From: Kribbella antiqua
Lineage (GTDB): Bacteria; Actinomycetota; Actinomycetes; Propionibacteriales; Kribbellaceae
Direction: 5' to 3'
Length of the DNA stretch: 64,000 nucleotides
NCBI RefSeq assembly: GCF_004345665.1
Contig: NZ_SLWR01000003.1
Coordinates: 62,001-126,000 of the forward strand
Each line of letters begins with the position of its first letter. Within the stretch, counting starts at the first letter, position 1. The notes beneath the pieces were generated by a model. The model was not told the DNA's origin. It worked only from the letters and a program-made list of their open reading frames with translations, and did no database searches. Shown piece after piece: positions 33,022 through 42,078 of the stretch. The position numbers were made by a program, and so were the translations under genes.

Positions 33022-35490
33022 TCAGTTCACCAGGTCGTTGGCCGAACGTAGGACTGGAATGCCGACGCTTGTCGGCGCGGTGCCGCCGGTGACGTGGAAG
33101 GTGTGGGACTCGCCGGCGGACAACGTGACCAGGCCGGAGTCGACTCGGGCAGCGGGATCCAGGCGGTCCGGGAAGAGCGCCAGATCCTTCGCCAGTGCTG
33201 ACGCTGTGACCGTGACGTCGTACCCGTCGTCCGTCTTGGTGACCGACGCGGCGTAGGCGTTGCCCTCCAGGTGTAGCTCCGTGTCCTCGGCAAAGTACCA
33301 GTACGTCGAGCTGCCGTCGGCGCCGCGCACCTCGAGGTACTCACGGGTCGGGTCGGTCGGCTTGGCGACTGACCCGGGGAGTGAGCTGAGGACGGCCGAT
33401 CGCGGCGCGACTTCCAGCGCGAAGGTCTCCTGGGCGATGACGTCACCACCAGCGCGCGTCGACCGCCGCTTCACCGTGACCTCGGTCGACCAGAGGACGT
33501 CCGTGTCGTTGTGGGTAGCAACGACCAGCTCGTCCTCTCGTGGCTGCACGGTGAGCAGGCGTTCGGCGTACACGCGCTTCAACGCGTACCACAGCGGCTT
33601 GCGAATCCCGTGACCGTCGACCGCGGCCCAGGAGACGACCGGCCAGTTGTCGTTCAGCTGCCAGACGATCGCACCCGTGTTCAACGGGAACAGGCTCCGG
33701 AAGTGCTCGATGCCAAAGACGATCGCGCGAGCCTGGTTCAGCTGAGTCGTCCAGTGCCAGTCAGCCATGTTTGCTGCGTTCCCCGCCCCACCGCCCCGGT
33801 CGTTCTTCCACTTCGGCAGATGCTCACCAAGACCGCGTTCGAGCTTGAGGTTGCCCTCGAACGCCTTCTGGTGCACGAGCATCTGCTCGCCGTACGGGTC
33901 GAGCGGCTCGTCGTGCACCACCGAGGTCAGCGTCGACCAGGCCGGCGGCCCCTGGAACCCGAACTCCGACGCGAACCGCGGCTTGTACTTCCGGTACGTC
34001 GTGTAGTCCACCTGGTTCCACACATCCCAGATGTGCATGGTGCCGGTGCGCTCGTCGTTCGGGTGAATGAAGTGGTCGTACGAGTAAGGGCTTCCCGGCG
34101 AGTACGGCGTTCGCGGGTCGAGCTCGGCCACGAGCGCCGGGAGCAGGTCGAAGTAGTAGCCCTCACCCCACGCGCGACCGGCCAGCGGCACCCGCCAGCC
34201 CCACTCGACGTAGCCCCAGATGTTCTCGTTGTTGCCGTTCCACAGCGCGAGGCTCGCGTGCTTGCTCAGCCGCGTGATCGCCTGCCGCGCCTCGGCCTCG
34301 ACCTCACCGCGCAGCGGCTCGTCCTCCGAGTACGCCGCACACGCGAACAGGAAGTCCTGCCACACCAGGATCCCCTGCTCGTCGCAGATGTCGTAGAAAT
34401 CGTCACTCTCGTAGATCCCGCCACCCCAGACGCGCAGCAGGTTCATCCCCGCGTCGACCGCGTCCTGGATGCTCGTCTCGTACGTCGTCCTGCTCAACCG
34501 CGTGACGAAGGCGTCGTCCGGGATCCAGTTCGCGCCACGCACATAGATCGGCTTGCCGTTCACCGAGATCACGAACGGCGAACCATGGTTGTCCGGGGCA
34601 ACGTCCAGGCTGACGTTCCGGAATCCGACCCGGCCGTGCCACGTGTCCTGGCCGACCGACACGGTGACGTCGTACAAGTTCTGCTCACCATGGCCGCGCG
34701 GCCACCAAACTTGAGCGCCTTCGACTGCTGAAGTGATGGTCGCCGTCGAGGTGCCGGCGGCAACGGTCAGTTCCGTCGTGGTTCCACCGACCTCGACCGT
34801 GATCGTCGCGTCCTCGGTGGATCCGCCGGCCCAGGCCAGGTCGACGTGCGTATTCAGTACGCCGCGGTCCCCCTCGACCGAGGCCAGCGGGCGAACTGAG
34901 GAGATCCACACGCCGGACCACGACTCGATCCGGATCGGCTGCCAGATGCCGACCGTGGCGACGTCCGGCCCCCAGTCCCAGCCGAAGTTGCTGGCCATCT
35001 TGCGCAGCGCGTTGTACGGGTGATGGTTCGTGTGCGGCCAGCCACCGGCCTCGGCCTCGATCTGCTCAGCCGAGGCGACCGGCCCGGCGAAGTCGATCAC
35101 CAGCTCGTTGCGCCCGGCAACCAGCACGTCGCCGATGAGGAACCGGTACGACCGGTGCTGGTTCTGCGTCGTGCCGAGCTCGCGGCCGTTGAGCGTCACG
35201 GTAGCGACCGTGTCGAGGCCGTCGGCAACCAGTTCCTGAATGTCGTTGCCGTCCGCAACCCAGTCGAACGACGTCCGGTAGCTCCAGCTGGTCCGGCCGA
35301 TCCATGCCAGCTTCGACTCGTTGTCGCCGTCGAACGGATCCGGGATCACCCCGGCCGCGAGCAGATCGGTGTGCACCTCACCCGGCACGGTGGCCGCGAC
35401 GGGCGTGCTGATGCCGTCCGGCACCGGGCCGTCGATCGCGCGCACGGTCCAGGCGACGCCGCCCTCAGTGGTCAGCGGGACTGTGTTCAC
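33022..35490 (-). CDS. Glycoside hydrolase family 2, beta-mannosidase-like
   Basis: 822 aa without a signal peptide. Order: N-terminal jelly roll (VPGEVHTDLLAAGVIPDPFD), Ig-like domain, TIM barrel and a C-terminal beta domain. IYVRGANWIPDDAF and LLRVWGGGIYESDDFYDICD are typical of beta-mannosidases. The acid/base Glu lies in LWNGNNENIWGYVEWG, and the nucleophile Glu probably in RFASEFGFQGPP. It would release mannose from short beta-mannosides in the cytoplasm. GTG 35490 is preceded by TTGGAG; a longer frame exists, but it runs through the operator-like site at 35512-35522. Downstream of the oxidoreductase/isomerase pair on the same strand. Confidence 0.88.
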   Translation of the reverse strand: MNTVPLTTEGGVAWTVRAIDGPVPDGISTPVAATVPGEVHTDLLAAGVIPDPFDGDNESKLAWIGRTSWSYRTSFDWVADGNDIQELVADGLDTVATVTLNGRELGTTQNQHRSYRFLIGDVLVAGRNELVIDFAGPVASAEQIEAEAGGWPHTNHHPYNALRKMASNFGWDWGPDVATVGIWQPIRIESWSGVWISSVRPLASVEGDRGVLNTHVDLAWAGGSTEDATITVEVGGTTTELTVAAGTSTATITSAVEGAQVWWPRGHGEQNLYDVTVSVGQDTWHGRVGFRNVSLDVAPDNHGSPFVISVNGKPIYVRGANWIPDDAFVTRLSRTTYETSIQDAVDAGMNLLRVWGGGIYESDDFYDICDEQGILVWQDFLFACAAYSEDEPLRGEVEAEARQAITRLSKHASLALWNGNNENIWGYVEWGWRVPLAGRAWGEGYYFDLLPALVAELDPRTPYSPGSPYSYDHFIHPNDERTGTMHIWDVWNQVDYTTYRKYKPRFASEFGFQGPPAWSTLTSVVHDEPLDPYGEQMLVHQKAFEGNLKLERGLGEHLPKWKNDRGGGAGNAANMADWHWTTQLNQARAIVFGIEHFRSLFPLNTGAIVWQLNDNWPVVSWAAVDGHGIRKPLWYALKRVYAERLLTVQPREDELVVATHNDTDVLWSTEVTVKRRSTRAGGDVIAQETFALEVAPRSAVLSSLPGSVAKPTDPTREYLEVRGADGSSTYWYFAEDTELHLEGNAYAASVTKTDDGYDVTVTASALAKDLALFPDRLDPAARVDSGLVTLSAGESHTFHVTGGTAPTSVGIPVLRSANDLVN

Positions 35491-35511
35491 AGCGACTCCA
35501 AGTTCAACTAG

Positions 35512-35522
35512 ACCGGTTAAGT
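35512..35522. promoter_or_regulatory. LacI-type operator-like site upstream of the GH2 gene
   Basis: ACCGGTTAAGT, centred on CCGG inside an imperfect palindrome (AACTAGACCGGTTAAGTT). The same 11 bases occur at 37498-37508. It lies 22 bp upstream of the GH2 start, where a repressor would block transcription. Confidence 0.5.
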
Positions 35523-35589
35523 TCGACCAAGCCAAAGCCACGGAATTCCCCGGCGGACACGGTCCGCCGGGGATCCGGTAATACAGAGG

Positions 35590-36687
35590 TCAGAGCGTGG
35601 CCGCGTTGACGTCCCAGTCGTCCGGCAGGATCGCCGCGACCTCGACCGTGCTGTTGACGTCGACGAAAGCGCCGGTGTCGATCGACTCGGTGATGGACGC
35701 CATCACGTCGACGATGTGGAACGCCAGCGCCCCGGTGGCCCGGTGCGGCCGGTTCTCCCGGATCGCTCGCGCCATGTCCAGCACGCCGGTGCCACGCTCG
35801 GCCGTCGCCTCGGTGGTCGCGACCGTCTCCCAGTCCTCACCGTCGCGACGGCGGATCTTGATCTCACCGTCGAACCGGTTCGGATCCGGTACGGCGAGCG
35901 TCGCCTCGGAGCCGGTGATCTCGACGAACCCGGCCCGCGGCAGCGGCGAGTCGAAGCTGAAGATGCTCTGCGACGACTGCCCCGACTCGAACCGCGCGAT
36001 CGCGCTGACGTGGGTCGGCACGGTCACATCGAAGTCGGTGCCCGCCAGCGGACCGGATCCGATCGTGCGCTTCTCCCGCGACTTCGAGCCAAGTCCGGCC
36101 ACCGCCGCGACCGGCCCGAACAGCTGGACCAGCGTAGTCAGGTAGTACGGGCCGATGTCCCACAGCGGTCCCGCACCCTCCTGGAACAGGAACGCCGGAT
36201 TCGGGTGCCAGGACTCCGGGCCGGGGGACTGCATCAGGGTCAGCGCGGTCAGCGGCTGCCCGATGTCACCCCGCTCGATGATCCGGCGCGACTCCTGCAG
36301 ACCCGGACCCAGGATGGTGTCCGGCGCACAGCCCAGCCGCAGACCGGCGTCCTGCGCGGTGGCCAGCAGCTTCAGGCCGCTCTCCTGGTCGAGCGAGAAC
36401 GGCTTCTCGCTCCACACATGCTTGCCGGCGGCAATGGCGGCCAGAGCCACCTCTACGTGCGCGATCGGGATGGTCAGGTTGACCACGATCTCCACGTCCG
36501 GGTGGTTCAGCACCGCCTCGGGGCCGCCGTGGGTCTCGATGCCGTACTGCTCGGCCTTGTCCTTGGCGGCTTCCGGCCGAAGGTCGCCGATGGCAACCAC
36601 CTTCAGATCCGGGAAGCTCTGCATGCTCTTGATGTACGCGTCGGAGATCACTCCGGCGCCGATGACACCAACTCCGACAGCGCTCAT
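35590..36687 (-). CDS. Gfo/Idh/MocA family oxidoreductase
   Basis: 365 aa. The Rossmann motif GVGVIGAGVISDAYI is at the N-terminus and the signature EKPFSLD (here SEKPFSLDQESG, about residue 97) follows, with the usual C-terminal alpha/beta domain. It is an NAD(P)-dependent dehydrogenase acting on a sugar, inositol or derivative. ATG 36687 overlaps the stop of the upstream isomerase (ATGA), so the two are coupled and probably work in one pathway. A longer open frame upstream runs antisense-like through the isomerase and is not real. Confidence 0.88.
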   Translation of the reverse strand: MSAVGVGVIGAGVISDAYIKSMQSFPDLKVVAIGDLRPEAAKDKAEQYGIETHGGPEAVLNHPDVEIVVNLTIPIAHVEVALAAIAAGKHVWSEKPFSLDQESGLKLLATAQDAGLRLGCAPDTILGPGLQESRRIIERGDIGQPLTALTLMQSPGPESWHPNPAFLFQEGAGPLWDIGPYYLTTLVQLFGPVAAVAGLGSKSREKRTIGSGPLAGTDFDVTVPTHVSAIARFESGQSSQSIFSFDSPLPRAGFVEITGSEATLAVPDPNRFDGEIKIRRRDGEDWETVATTEATAERGTGVLDMARAIRENRPHRATGALAFHIVDVMASITESIDTGAFVDVNSTVEVAAILPDDWDVNAATL

Positions 36688-37433
36688 GCAGGCGCACCCT
36701 CTCCGGTCAGGAACTTGTAGCTGCCCTCGACCGCGTCGAAGATCTCGCCGCTGAAGTCGTCCAGCTCGACCACCCGCAGCGCGTTCGGGACCGCGGCCAG
36801 GATGTCCCGGACCGCGATGCTGCCGTCGCCGACCGCCACCTGGGCCTTGTTGTCCAGCGTGCCGTCGCCGTCCTTGACGTGGATCGCCTTCACCCGGTCG
36901 CCGAGCTTGCCCAGCAGGGCCGGTACGTCGGCGCCGCCGACGGCCGCCCAGTAGGTGTCCACCTCGAGGATCACCTCGTCGGACAGGTTGTCGACCAGGA
37001 TCTCGAGCGCGTGGACGCCGTCCACCTTCGACTCGAGCTCGAAGTGGTGGTTGTGGTAGCCGACCGTGATGCCGTGGTCGGCGGCCTCGATCGCGGCCTT
37101 GTTCAGCGCGTCGGCGGTGGCCTTGATGTCGTCGATCGCGTTCCACCGCGCGGGGTCGACGTACGGGTCGATGACGGTCGTGATGCCGAGCCGCTTCGCC
37201 GCGGCGTAGATCGGGCCGCTCTCGTCGCGGAGCAGGCCGGCGTGGGTGGTGGGTGCCGACAGTCCGTACTTGGGCAGCGCCTCGGCCAGTTGGTCCGCGA
37301 AGTTGGTGACGCCGAAGGGCTCGACCTTCGTGTAGCCGATCTCCGCGATACGTGCCAGGGTGGCGTCGAAGTCCTCTTCGAGCTTGGACCGGACCGTGTA
37401 CAACTGGAGGGACAGGTTGTCCACTGCGACCAT
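36684..37433 (-). CDS. Sugar phosphate isomerase/epimerase (xylose-isomerase-like TIM barrel)
   Basis: 249 aa. It starts NLSLQLYTVRSKLEEDFDAT, the common opening of the AP-endonuclease-2/xylose-isomerase-like family. Metal ligands are likely in VGYHNHHFELE, ILEVDTYWA and IHVKDGDG. It probably isomerises or epimerises a keto sugar made by the coupled oxidoreductase. ATG 37433 follows GAGGAGA at good spacing. The promoter region carries an operator-like site 65 bp upstream. Confidence 0.85.
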   Translation of the reverse strand: MVAVDNLSLQLYTVRSKLEEDFDATLARIAEIGYTKVEPFGVTNFADQLAEALPKYGLSAPTTHAGLLRDESGPIYAAAKRLGITTVIDPYVDPARWNAIDDIKATADALNKAAIEAADHGITVGYHNHHFELESKVDGVHALEILVDNLSDEVILEVDTYWAAVGGADVPALLGKLGDRVKAIHVKDGDGTLDNKAQVAVGDGSIAVRDILAAVPNALRVVELDDFSGEIFDAVEGSYKFLTGEGAPA

Positions 37434-37497
37434 GGTTTCTCCTCGTCGGCGGCGCTTCGCCCGCTGCCCTTGGGACCCGCACCGACCTGATTGCCGA

Positions 37498-37508
37498 ACC
37501 GGTTAAGT
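37498..37508. promoter_or_regulatory. LacI-type operator-like site upstream of the isomerase operon
   Basis: ACCGGTTAAGT within a GAACCGGTTAAG dyad, identical over 11 bases to 35512-35522. Located between the isomerase start and the damaged lacI-type gene. Confidence 0.5.
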
Positions 37509-37589
37509 AACGACGGCAACCGTATCCCACCGACGCCTCCCCACACCACCCTTCGCCCAACCACTGGGCGGTCACATGGGCAGGTGGAT

Positions 37590-37603
37590 TGATCAAACGA
37601 TCA
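37590..37603. promoter_or_regulatory. Dyad TGATCAAACGATCA
   Basis: A 5-bp perfect inverted repeat with a 4-nt centre, about 135 bp before the lacI-type pseudogene. Could be an operator or part of its promoter. No function assigned. Confidence 0.3.
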
Positions 37604-37736
37604 CTCTCCGCGCTTGGGTGATGACACGGTGTAGAAGCCCGGGTGCACACTGAAGGATTCCGGACCGACCGTCAGCGGTCCGGCCGCCCTAGTCGCGTGC
37701 GGCTCGCCCCGGACGCGGCAACCGAAGGAGGCCGTC

Positions 37737-38400
37737 GTGCCCCGAGTCACCATCAAGGAGATCGCCCGTCGGGCAGGCGTCTCCAAAGGCGCGGTGTCGT
37801 ACGCGCTGAACAACCAGCCGGGGGTCTCCGAGGCCACCCGCGCGCGGGTCCTGAGAGTCGCCGAGGAACTCGAGTGGGTGTCGAACCGGGCCGCCCGCGC
37901 GTTGTCCGCCGCGCGCAGCGAGACGTTCGGGCTCGTCCTCGCCAGGACCGCGAAGACCTTGACCGAGGAACCGTTCTACATGGGCTTTGTCGGTGGCGTG
38001 GAGTCCGTGCTGGCAGGCAGGTCGTACGCACTGGCCCTGCAGGTCGTATCGGATCTCGCCGAGGAACTGTCGACATACCGGAAATGGGCCGCGGAGCGCC
38101 GGGTCGACGGCGTGATCGTGGTCGACCTGCGGGTCGATGATCCGCGGATCCCGTTGCTGCGCAAGCTGGGTCTGCCGGCCGTGCTGGTCGGCGATCCGGC
38201 AGCTGGCCGACGGCACGGCGTGCGTCTGGAGCGACGGTACGTCGGCGATGAACGCCGCGGTCGAGCATGTCGCGTCGCTCGGCCACCGCGTCGTCGCACG
38301 CGTGGCCGGACCGCCGGACCACGGCCAGGTGTGGATCCGGGACCAGGCGTTCGCCGCGGCGAGCCGGCGGCTCAACCTGGACATTCAGGTTGTGCGACCC
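37737..38400 (+). pseudogene. LacI family regulator, frameshifted and truncated
   Basis: A perfect AAGGAGG precedes GTG 37737. The N-terminus is a standard LacI helix-turn-helix (TIKEIARRAGVSKGAVSYAL) with hinge, followed by the first ligand lobe (FGLVLARTAKTL, YMGFVGGVESVLAG, VDGVIVVDLRVDDPRI). Near 38196-38200 the frame breaks: the family pattern continues one frame over as ADGTACVWSDGTSAM, EHVASLGHRVVARVAG and AAASRRLNLDIQVVRP. It then stops resembling LacI at about 38400, leaving roughly 220 of the usual 330-340 residues. Both a single-base shift and a 3' deletion are needed. A palindromic repeat begins 80 bp downstream. Confidence 0.82.
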
Positions 38401-38480
38401 CGCTCCTCATCATCCGCGAAAGCTCAGGCCCACCACCACCCATCCATTTGAACGGATAACCCGTCAACTCACCCCCTTCC

Positions 38481-38545
38481 GGTGGTGACCTTGTGCACCC
38501 CTCAACCGTCGCGCGGCGGCGTGTCGTGGTCGAACGGTGCACAAG
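38481..38545. repeat. Palindromic repeat, copy 2 (TTGTGCAC family)
   Basis: About 90% identical to 4886-4950 and likewise flanked by inverted TTGTGCAC/GTGCACAA ends. It lies just after the broken end of the lacI-type pseudogene. No gene is seen from 38460 to 38665. Confidence 0.75.
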
Positions 38546-38665
38546 GCGGGGCGCCGCCGCGGCTGGAACCAGCGGAGCGCATCCACCCATGCACCGCACC
38601 CCGCGAACGCGTCCAGCCAACCGGCCCGCCGTGGGTGCTGCTCCCCTGAAATGGACCGAGGGGGG

Positions 38666-40759
38666 TCAGCCGGCGGTGACAGTGACCGGTACGCCGTTGA
38701 CTGCGGCGGTGCCGGCCACGGTGTCGGTGAGGTCCGCATCTGTGATGTCGTTGGCGCTTGGGCCGGCGACCTGGTTGGCGATGGTCAGCTGGGCGCCGGG
38801 GCGGTTGTGACCGAAGCCGTGGGGAAGGCTGACCACGCCGGGCATCATGTCGTTGCTTGCGGCAACCTCTACCGCGACCGTGCCGGCGGCCGAGCTGACG
38901 TTGACCAGCTGGCCGTCGGTGAGGTCGCGTTTGGCCAGGTCGTCCGGGTTCATCAGCAGCTGGTGCCGCGGCTTGCCCTTCACCAACCGGGCCGAGTTGT
39001 GCATCCAGGAGTTGTTGTTGCGCAGGTGCCGTCGACCGATCAGCAGCAGCTCGCCGTCGTTGCCGGTGGCAAGCGACTCCAGCCGGGGCAGGTCGTCCAG
39101 GATCATCCGCTGAGCAAGGTCGATCCGCTTGTTCTTGCGATGCAGAGCCTGCGGCAACGCCGGCTGCAGCGGCCCGAGGTCGATCCCGCCCGGCGACTTG
39201 CGCAGCTTCCGCAGCGACAGCCGGTACGGCCCGATCCGCAGGCCGAGGTCGACGATCCGGCGCGGCGACATCCGCAGCCGGGCCGCGGCGATCGCCTTCC
39301 GGCGGCTCATCGGCGTACCGCGCAGCAAGCGGATGCCGAGATCGCGGAAGATCTCCCAGTCATGCCGCGCCTGCGGGGGTTTCGGCAGTACGGCGTCATT
39401 CCAGCGAGAGGTGTTGCGTACGGCGAGCTGGTGGAAGATCACGTCGTAGTGGTCGCGCTCGAGCGGCGGTGCGGGCGGCAGGATCACGTCCGCGTGCCGG
39501 GTGGTCTCGTTGATGTAGGGGTCGATGGCGACCATGAAGTCCAGCGTGTCCAGGGCTTCGTCGAGCTTGCGGCCGTTCGGCGTCGACAGCACCGGGTTGC
39601 CGGCGATCGTCACCATCGCGCGGATCCGGTCCGCGCCGGGCGTCAGGATCTCCTCGGCCATCGTCGACACCGGCAGCTCACCGCCGAACTCCGGCAGCCC
39701 GCGGACTCGGCTCTTCCACACACCAACGTGCCCCCGCCCGAGGCCGAGCAGTGCGTTCACGGCTGGCCGCGGGAACATCGTCCCGCCGGGCCGGTCGAGA
39801 TTGCCGGTGATGATGTTGAGCACCTGGATCGCCCACTGGCACACCGCGCCGAACTGCTGCGTCGACACGCCGACCCGCCCGTAACAGGCCGCACGATCGG
39901 CCGTCGCGAAGTCGTGCGCGATCTGGCGGATGACGGCCGCGTCGATCCCAGTGATGCCGGCCGCGCGTTCCGGAGTCCAATCCTCGACCGCCGCCTCGAC
40001 TGCCGGCAGCCCATCGACGTACGGCGCTGGGCACGCATGGCCGTCGGCAATCACTTGGTGGATCAGCGCGAGCAGGAAGGCCGCGTCCGTACCGGGACGG
40101 ACGAAGTGGTGCTCGTCGGCGACAGCCGCGGTCTCGGTCCGGCGCGGGTCGATGAGGACGACTCGGCCGCCGCGCTTCTGCAGCTCCTTGAGGCGCCGGC
40201 CGAAACCGGGCGCGGTCATCATGCTCCCGTTCGAGGCGAGCGGGTTCGCACCGAGCATCAGCAAGTACGACGTCCGGTCGATGTCGGGCACCGCGACCAT
40301 CAGCTGGTGTCCGTAGAGCAGGTACGACGCGAGCATGTGCGGAAGCTGGTCGATCGAGGTGGCACTGAAGCGGTTCCTGGTACGAAGCTGCTTCACCATC
40401 GTCGGCATGTGCGTGAGAGCGCCGAGGCTGTGCACGTTCGGGTTGCCGAGGTAGACGCCGACGGAGTTCCGGCCGTGCTCCCGCTGGACCTCGGTCAGCT
40501 TGCCGACCACGAGGTCGTACGCCCCGTCCCAGCCGATCTCCTGCCAGCCGTCCGGCGTACGTCGTACTGGCGTGGTCAACCGGTCCGGGTCGTCCTGGAG
40601 GTCGCGGAGCGCGACTGCCTTCGGGCAGATGTGACCGCGAGAGAGTGGATCCGACTCGTCGCCGCGGATGTCCGTGACCCGGCCGTCCTCGACCGTCACG
40701 AGCACACCGCAGATCGCTTCACACAGATTGCACGAGGTCCGCCGCACACTGGTCGCCAT
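38666..40759 (-). CDS. Molybdopterin-dependent oxidoreductase (DMSO reductase family)
   Basis: 697 aa. The N-terminal [4Fe-4S] motif reads CNLCEAICG with a fourth Cys in GHICPKA. A Mo-bisMGD binding body follows (YLGNPNVHSLGALTHMPTM, LMLGANPLASNG, VLIDPRRTETA) and a C-terminal cofactor domain (LMNPDDLAKRDLTDG, SLPHGFGHNRPG). No twin-arginine signal, so a cytoplasmic formate-dehydrogenase/nitrate-reductase-like redox enzyme. The substrate cannot be read. No partner subunit is adjacent. A molybdate uptake operon lies 16 kb away. ATG 40759 has TAGTTT (40766-40771) 6 nt upstream, implying a leaderless mRNA. Confidence 0.87.
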   Translation of the reverse strand: MATSVRRTSCNLCEAICGVLVTVEDGRVTDIRGDESDPLSRGHICPKAVALRDLQDDPDRLTTPVRRTPDGWQEIGWDGAYDLVVGKLTEVQREHGRNSVGVYLGNPNVHSLGALTHMPTMVKQLRTRNRFSATSIDQLPHMLASYLLYGHQLMVAVPDIDRTSYLLMLGANPLASNGSMMTAPGFGRRLKELQKRGGRVVLIDPRRTETAAVADEHHFVRPGTDAAFLLALIHQVIADGHACPAPYVDGLPAVEAAVEDWTPERAAGITGIDAAVIRQIAHDFATADRAACYGRVGVSTQQFGAVCQWAIQVLNIITGNLDRPGGTMFPRPAVNALLGLGRGHVGVWKSRVRGLPEFGGELPVSTMAEEILTPGADRIRAMVTIAGNPVLSTPNGRKLDEALDTLDFMVAIDPYINETTRHADVILPPAPPLERDHYDVIFHQLAVRNTSRWNDAVLPKPPQARHDWEIFRDLGIRLLRGTPMSRRKAIAAARLRMSPRRIVDLGLRIGPYRLSLRKLRKSPGGIDLGPLQPALPQALHRKNKRIDLAQRMILDDLPRLESLATGNDGELLLIGRRHLRNNNSWMHNSARLVKGKPRHQLLMNPDDLAKRDLTDGQLVNVSSAAGTVAVEVAASNDMMPGVVSLPHGFGHNRPGAQLTIANQVAGPSANDITDADLTDTVAGTAAVNGVPVTVTAG

Positions 40760-40765
40760 CAAGCC

Positions 40766-40771
40766 AAACTA
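40766..40771 (-). promoter_or_regulatory. -10 box of leaderless oxidoreductase transcript (TAGTTT)
   Basis: TAGTTT on the minus strand, 6 nt before ATG 40759. The adjacent P-loop gene ends 15 bp upstream, so the two may also be partly cotranscribed. Confidence 0.5.
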
Positions 40772-40785
40772 CCCCCGGGTAGCTC

Positions 40786-41298
40786 CTAGTCATAGTGTGC
40801 TTCGTCGAGTCGGCCGAGAATCGCGTCGACGGTTTCGCCGGCGGAAAGATCCGAGTTGTCCAGCCACAGACCGCGGCGCGGACTGAATGCGTGCAACTCG
40901 TAGTCGAGCTCGTCCACCAGCTGATGCGCACCGCCGAGCCGGCTGGAGATCACCTCGGGTCGCGGCGTCAGTACGACGAGATAGCGCGGCCGGGTCCGAA
41001 TTCCGTCCAGGAATTCGCGCAGTAGCTCACCGATCACGACATCCTGCAGAACCACGGTGAAACCGGCCTGCGCATATCCGTCGGCGGCCTGACAAGCGAG
41101 CCGGTAACGCAACTGGAGTTGGCGCTGCGCTTCGCCGCTGTCGGTCGCCATCGAGGCCTGGCCGCTGACGATCATGCGCCGGAAAACATCGCCCCGAAGA
41201 TGGACGCCGTACTGAAATCGTTCGGCCAGTAACTGCGACACCGTTGATTTCCCCGCCGCCATGATTCCACTGACGACGATCACCCCCTCCGACTCCAT
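40786..41298 (-). CDS. P-loop kinase-like ATPase (AAA_33 type)
   Basis: 170 aa. Walker A GIMAAGKSTVSQ (residues 11-22) is followed by LRGDVFRRM and the helical lid typical of small zeta-toxin/gluconokinase-like P-loop kinases. It probably phosphorylates a small molecule or antibiotic-like compound. No antitoxin-like gene is adjacent. It is followed at 26 bp by the molybdopterin enzyme, so cotranscription is possible. Confidence 0.75.
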   Translation of the reverse strand: MESEGVIVVSGIMAAGKSTVSQLLAERFQYGVHLRGDVFRRMIVSGQASMATDSGEAQRQLQLRYRLACQAADGYAQAGFTVVLQDVVIGELLREFLDGIRTRPRYLVVLTPRPEVISSRLGGAHQLVDELDYELHAFSPRRGLWLDNSDLSAGETVDAILGRLDEAHYD

Positions 41299-41379
41299 GG
41301 TTGTGATCGTGCCACGTGCAGCAAGTCTTTGGTCAGGTCGTCAGCATGTCGATCCGAAAACCCTCATTTGTAAGGGGTT

Positions 41380-41967
41380 TCAGGCCAGCAAAGCCTCGAG
41401 ATGGTGGCGCAGGATATGCCGGATCCGGGTCGCCGTCGTCCGTTCGGGCTGGATCGCGGCATGCAAGGAAAGCCCGTCCACCAAGGCATGCAAACGTTCG
41501 CTTTCGCGCCGGAGATCGAGGTCGTCCTGGAGTTTCAGCGATTGCAGCAATGACTCGCACAGGTGACGCAGGTCGTCGTGCACCTTGTCGACGTGCGCGT
41601 GCAGTTCGCCGGCGCCGGTCTCGGCCTGTGCCTGCGCCATGAACGCCAGCCAGACGTCGAACTCAGCCCGCCGCTCGTCGTCCAGCGGGATCACCTGCTC
41701 CAGATACCGCAGTACGACGCTGGCCGGGTCACCCTTCGGCTGGAGTGCACTGACGCGCTCGGTGACTCGGCGGGAGACCAGGTCCATCGCGAAGCTCAGC
41801 AAGCCGGCTTGATCGGGGAAGTAGTAGCGGACGGCCCCGGCTGACCAGCCGGCTTCCGCCGCGATGGTCCGGACCGAGGCGGCGCGGATCCCGTCCCGGC
41901 GGACGACCCGCCAGAGCGCTTCGGCGATCTCCTCGCGGCGGGTGTCGTGGTCGACGATCTTCGGCAC
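41380..41967 (-). CDS. TetR family regulator, BetI-like C-terminus
   Basis: 195 aa from GTG 41967. N-terminal TetR helix-turn-helix (REEIAEALWRVVRRDGI, then SVRTIAAEAGWSAGAVRYYF, about residues 10-50) and an all-helical ligand domain with the FDVWLAFMAQAQ pattern seen in BetI-like proteins. It is divergent from a membrane protein gene 111 bp away. The spacer carries dyads that suit a TetR operator, so autoregulation and control of the neighbour are likely. Confidence 0.85.
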   Translation of the reverse strand: MPKIVDHDTRREEIAEALWRVVRRDGIRAASVRTIAAEAGWSAGAVRYYFPDQAGLLSFAMDLVSRRVTERVSALQPKGDPASVVLRYLEQVIPLDDERRAEFDVWLAFMAQAQAETGAGELHAHVDKVHDDLRHLCESLLQSLKLQDDLDLRRESERLHALVDGLSLHAAIQPERTTATRIRHILRHHLEALLA

Positions 41968-41977
41968 AGGACCTTTT

Positions 41978-41993
41978 TAGCACAGCCGTGCTA
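41978..41993. promoter_or_regulatory. TetR-type operator candidate
   Basis: TAGCACAGCCGTGCTA: 6-bp arms TAGCAC/GTGCTA around a 4-nt centre. It is followed at once by AAGATCTT and a GCTAACAC half-like repeat (to about 42011). It is 10 bp from the TetR start, overlapping where its promoter should be. Confidence 0.55.
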
Positions 41994-42078
41994 AGATCTT
42001 TGCTAACACAGTTGTACTTAATAAAAGCATCCCTTGCTCCGCTCGGGGCGGGGGAGTCCAAGGGGAGGGTGAACCGCT

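Noticed and set aside
38537..40789. Long open frame (about 750 codons) opposite the molybdopterin oxidoreductase
   Set aside because: No motifs and skewed composition; the opposite strand has cofactor-binding motifs throughout.
40786..41298. Zeta-toxin of a toxin-antitoxin pair
   Set aside because: P-loop and size fit loosely, but no epsilon-like antitoxin is adjacent and the neighbours are metabolic.
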